IMG/VR virus record: IMGVR_UViG_3300025806_004101
Coordinates: 1-48,166 of that record
Direction: 5' to 3' (one strand)
DNA length: 48,166 nucleotides
Source: a virus
Shown piece after piece: positions 45,971 through 48,166 of this stretch (position 1 is the first letter of the stretch; each line of letters begins with the position of its first letter). Below the pieces are notes generated by a model. The model did not search any database. It saw only the letters and a list, made by a program, of their open reading frames with translations, and was not told where the DNA came from. The position numbers were made by a program, and so were the translations under genes.

Positions 45971-46001
45971 TATAATATAAGACTTCTTACTCTATTCTGC
46001 A
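45971..46001 (-). promoter_or_regulatory. Bacteroidota-type promoter
   Basis: TTG-N20-TATATTAT on the minus strand, about 43 bp before the ATG of the membrane protein gene. It probably also drives the 7-deazaguanine genes that follow. Confidence 0.65.
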
Positions 46002-46010
46002 ACTATTCTA

Positions 46011-46040
46011 TAAAAAAATAACGGAACTTTCGCTCCGTTA
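46011..46040 (-). terminator. Strong Rho-independent terminator
   Basis: On the minus strand AACGGAGC-GAAA-GTTCCGTT makes an 8-bp stem with one G-T pair and a GAAA tetraloop, followed by ATTTTTTT. It lies just after the holin-like gene and before the next promoter. Confidence 0.8.
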
Positions 46041-46059
46041 CCTTTTACTGTTTTCTGTA

Positions 46060-46362
46060 CTATGCTACTGGTTCTCCTGTTCCTGATCCTACTATTGGTG
46101 CAATACCAACTTTAGCTTTAAGACGTCCCCAGAAGGCTACTACTAGCCCTATTGCAGTTACAACTTCTCCCCAGATCGAATCTGCTGAGGCTGCAATTTC
46201 TCCTGTTCCTGCAACTATTTCGCTTACTGCGCCTGCTACGTCTACTGAACCGCCTGTAAGAGCTGTTACTACAACGCCTATTGCTGCTACAATAACGCCA
46301 ATGATTGTTTTAGATTGATACCAAGCTTTTGCTTGCTCAAACTTGTCTTGAATTGTTCCCAT
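46060..46362 (-). CDS. Holin-like membrane protein
   Basis: A 100-residue protein. An N-terminal AKAWYQSKTIIGVIVAAIGV enters the first membrane span (about 18-36), a long alanine- and glycine-rich middle follows, and a second span GEVVTAIGLVVAFWGRLKAK ends near residue 84. The W-Y-x-S-K-T-I-x-G start and W-G-R-x-K-A end are typical of small Bacteroidota phage proteins called holin-like. It is its own unit, closed by a strong terminator, and is far from the main lysis cassette. Confidence 0.6.
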   Translation of the reverse strand: MGTIQDKFEQAKAWYQSKTIIGVIVAAIGVVVTALTGGSVDVAGAVSEIVAGTGEIAASADSIWGEVVTAIGLVVAFWGRLKAKVGIAPIVGSGTGEPVA

Positions 46363-46430
46363 TTGTTCTTTAAGTATTTATATTACATGTAATTATACAT
46401 ATAAATATACCCCAGTAACAGTAACCCGCT

Positions 46431-47507
46431 CTACTTAGACGGTTTCATTACGATTAGTTCTACTCTACGAGCAACATCGTGTACGAACTGCTTACTACGT
46501 TTTTTATCTTTACCAAACGAATCAAACGATATTCGTGATTTATCAATTCCCATAGCTACAAATTTTTCAAATAATTCATTAGTGCGTTTTTCTGATAGCT
46601 TTTGGTTATAGTTATCTGAACTTGTAGTTGCTGATGCAAAACCTTTTATAACTAGTGTCCAAGTCTTATTTTCATCTAACTGTGTATATACTTTATAGGT
46701 TGCATTTAACTCGGTATCTTTAATATTGAATTTATCATGATCAAAAAATACAAATTCTGATTGTGGGTATAGTGAATTGTATGTTTCGTAGTACTCGTTG
46801 AACTCTTCTTGTGTAAAGTTAACAACTGGGCTATTGGTTACGTACTCGTTCTTAACTATGTTGTTATTTACGATTGGAGTTGCATCCGGTTCTTGGTACC
46901 AATCAGCATGCTCTCTATCTTTCTTTCCCAGGTAGGCTACGATTCCTACTGAGACTGTGTTTATAACTGATGTGATCCCGTAGTTATTGTTGTCGTAGAT
47001 TCCGTCAAGAGTCCTATCTTGAGAGACACTACCTAGTATAGAATAATCGGCTTTTAAAGCTACTTTCTTACTAATTTTATAAAGTGCAGTTAGTCCTGCT
47101 CTTGTATTTAGTACGGTCTCATTGTAACTGTTGTCACCGTCTATAAAAGATGCTCCTAATCCTCCGTGTGCTAGTAAATTCCAGTCATCAGAGTACAGGT
47201 CTAGTAATCTAAAGATATTTACTGTAGCTTCTAGGTTAGCTGTTAGTATGTCTGTATTAACAGATTCTCCTTCTAGTGACCTAAGGTCTAAGTCATCATA
47301 GCCTATATTAACTCCAAGTCCGAATTCCGGGTTAAAGTTATACCTAGCCCCAGCACCTAAATGGTACTTTGAGTTTGTAGTGACTGCTGATTCATCATTT
47401 AGGGAGTGAATACCTGCTTCGACATCGATTGCCCACTTGTTGAATTCCTGTCCGTAACTGGTTGCAGTTATAAGGAATATTGATAATATTAATAGTACTT
47501 TTTTCAT
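46431..47507 (-). CDS. OmpA-like outer-membrane protein
   Basis: A 358-residue exported protein. Signal peptide MKKVLLILSIFLITATSYGQ (1-20). A beta-barrel-like part follows (about 22-190: LGAGARYNFNPEFGLGVNIG, VALKADYSILG, YGITSVINTVSVGIVAYLG). The C-terminal part from about 245 is an OmpA-like peptidoglycan-binding domain: FVFFDHDKFNIKDTELNATY, then KLSEKRTNELFEKF and GIDKSRISFDSFGK, closing DVARRVELIVMK. It resembles a host OmpA. It probably sits in the host outer membrane and holds the cell wall, which is unusual for a phage gene. Confidence 0.85.
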   Translation of the reverse strand: MKKVLLILSIFLITATSYGQEFNKWAIDVEAGIHSLNDESAVTTNSKYHLGAGARYNFNPEFGLGVNIGYDDLDLRSLEGESVNTDILTANLEATVNIFRLLDLYSDDWNLLAHGGLGASFIDGDNSYNETVLNTRAGLTALYKISKKVALKADYSILGSVSQDRTLDGIYDNNNYGITSVINTVSVGIVAYLGKKDREHADWYQEPDATPIVNNNIVKNEYVTNSPVVNFTQEEFNEYYETYNSLYPQSEFVFFDHDKFNIKDTELNATYKVYTQLDENKTWTLVIKGFASATTSSDNYNQKLSEKRTNELFEKFVAMGIDKSRISFDSFGKDKKRSKQFVHDVARRVELIVMKPSK

Positions 47508-47534
47508 CTTCTTATATTTACTTTATTTAATTAA

Positions 47535-48166
47535 TTAATCTTGACATTCTCCTAAACTATCTCCATGATCTATGTGAGCAGCAACTGCACTTTGAGGAAC
47601 ATAGATAGTAAAATACTGTGGTACATTCCCGATTACTCTCTGATGACACAATGCTACTTTCTGTGGATCATCTTCACTAGGACAACAGTTAGGTTCTAAA
47701 GTACAATCACATAATGTTTCTGTATCTGTAATTTCATCTTCATCTAATTCCATATCTCCGTCTAAATCTAGACCACTAATAATAACTACACAGTTACCGT
47801 CTTGATACATTCTTATAATAGAGGTATATCCATTATTACCGTTAGTACCGTCCGTTCCGTCTGTACCATTTGTACCATTCGTACCGTTTGTACCATCAGC
47901 CCCATCTACACCATTATATCCATTGTAAACGTAGTAAATATTAATAGAGCCATCATAATGAGTAATTGTAATTGTTATACCTTCATCAGTATATACAATA
48001 TCAATAGTATCTCCATCTTGACCATTCGTACCATTAGTACCATCTTCTCCATCTTCTCCATCTTCTCCATCCTGAGCATAATATATAAAGATTCTATTAA
48101 CTTCCTCTCCATCTTCTAGGAATATAATGTAATACCCTCCTTCAGATTCTTCAGTTCTAATAGTAC
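47535..48166 (-). CDS. Collagen-like repeat protein with C-terminal Cys/His domain, cut by the window edge
   Basis: The frame is open from the window edge for about 210 codons to the stop. It has two collagen-like G-x-y blocks (DGEDGEDGEDGTNGTNG and GADGTNGTNGTNGTDGTDG) separated by a globular strand-rich segment. The C terminus has a D-rich stretch (GLDLDGDMELDEDEITD), four cysteines and KVALCHQRVIGN, then HIDHGDSLGEC. The C-H ... A-H-x-x-H-G-D-x-L-G-x-C pattern is found at the end of exported Bacteroidota proteins. It may be a fiber or surface protein. The N terminus is missing. Confidence 0.7.
   Translation of the reverse strand, partial: TIRTEESEGGYYIIFLEDGEEVNRIFIYYAQDGEDGEDGEDGTNGTNGQDGDTIDIVYTDEGITITITHYDGSINIYYVYNGYNGVDGADGTNGTNGTNGTDGTDGTNGNNGYTSIIRMYQDGNCVVIISGLDLDGDMELDEDEITDTETLCDCTLEPNCCPSEDDPQKVALCHQRVIGNVPQYFTIYVPQSAVAAHIDHGDSLGECQD

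Noticed and set aside
47802-48119. Plus-strand open frame rich in I, T and S at the right edge
   Set aside because: It is the antisense of the collagen-like repeats, which explains its periodic composition.
1-48166. CRISPR array
   Set aside because: No set of regularly spaced identical repeats was seen. The 40-nt element occurs twice only, 31 kb apart, and the glycine-repeat DNA at the right edge is coding.

Overview
The window looks like part of a large double-stranded DNA phage genome whose host is a member of the Bacteroidota, probably a flavobacterium. The evidence is AT-rich DNA, tightly packed short genes all on the minus strand over 48 kb, phage hallmark genes (family A DNA polymerase, dUTPase, holins, spanin-like pair, DUF932 and DUF3310 proteins) and a recurring promoter, TTG-N20-TATATTTA, that matches the -33/-7 promoter style of Bacteroidota. 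No terminase, capsid, tail, primase or helicase gene is visible, so this is an inner part of a larger genome. Both ends cut genes.

Layout, left to right (transcription runs right to left). 0-11.7 kb: about 35 small accessory genes in short transcription units, mostly unknown, with an alpha/beta hydrolase, a DUF932 protein, a double-psi barrel protein, an HNH nuclease and a group of envelope proteins (lipoprotein, outer-membrane barrel, membrane-anchored coiled coil). 11.7-26.5 kb: a glycan operon with about seven glycosyltransferases, a sugar epimerase, nonulosonic (sialic-type) acid synthase, a CMP-sugar synthetase-like enzyme, a HAD phosphatase, two methyltransferases, a sulfotransferase and an APS kinase with its usual DUF2061 partner. 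A ribbon-helix-helix gene with a palindromic site in front of it heads this operon. 26.5-30.8 kb: a Cas4/RecB-like Fe-S nuclease, DUF3310, a large membrane protein and a lysis cassette (two holin candidates, DUF5675, overlapping spanin-like pair). 30.8-31.6 kb: about 850 bp without a gene, rich in inverted repeats and ended by a terminator, a candidate large structured RNA. 31.6-35.2 kb: small genes, GroEL and GroES, and a DUF2493/SLOG protein. 35.1-45.7 kb: DNA polymerase I followed upstream by a 7-deazaguanine DNA-modification cluster (QueF, a formyltransferase, a DpdA-like transglycosylase, GTP cyclohydrolase I, QueE, QueD) mixed with nucleotide genes (dUTPase, phosphoribosyltransferase, P-loop kinase). 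45.7-48.2 kb: membrane proteins, an OmpA-like protein and a collagen-like repeat protein that runs off the end.

How it fits together. The 7-deazaguanine genes suggest that the phage replaces or decorates guanine in its DNA, most likely as the formylated form of preQ1, which would protect it from host nucleases. The glycan operon suggests that it makes or remodels a sulfated, nonulosonic-acid-containing glycan on the virion or the infected cell. Several encoded envelope proteins (OmpA-like, barrel, lipoproteins) point the same way, to remodelling of the host surface. Other unusual signals are a 40-nt element present twice 31 kb apart, two genes that appear to be leaderless, and a gene split at an eight-base homopolymer.
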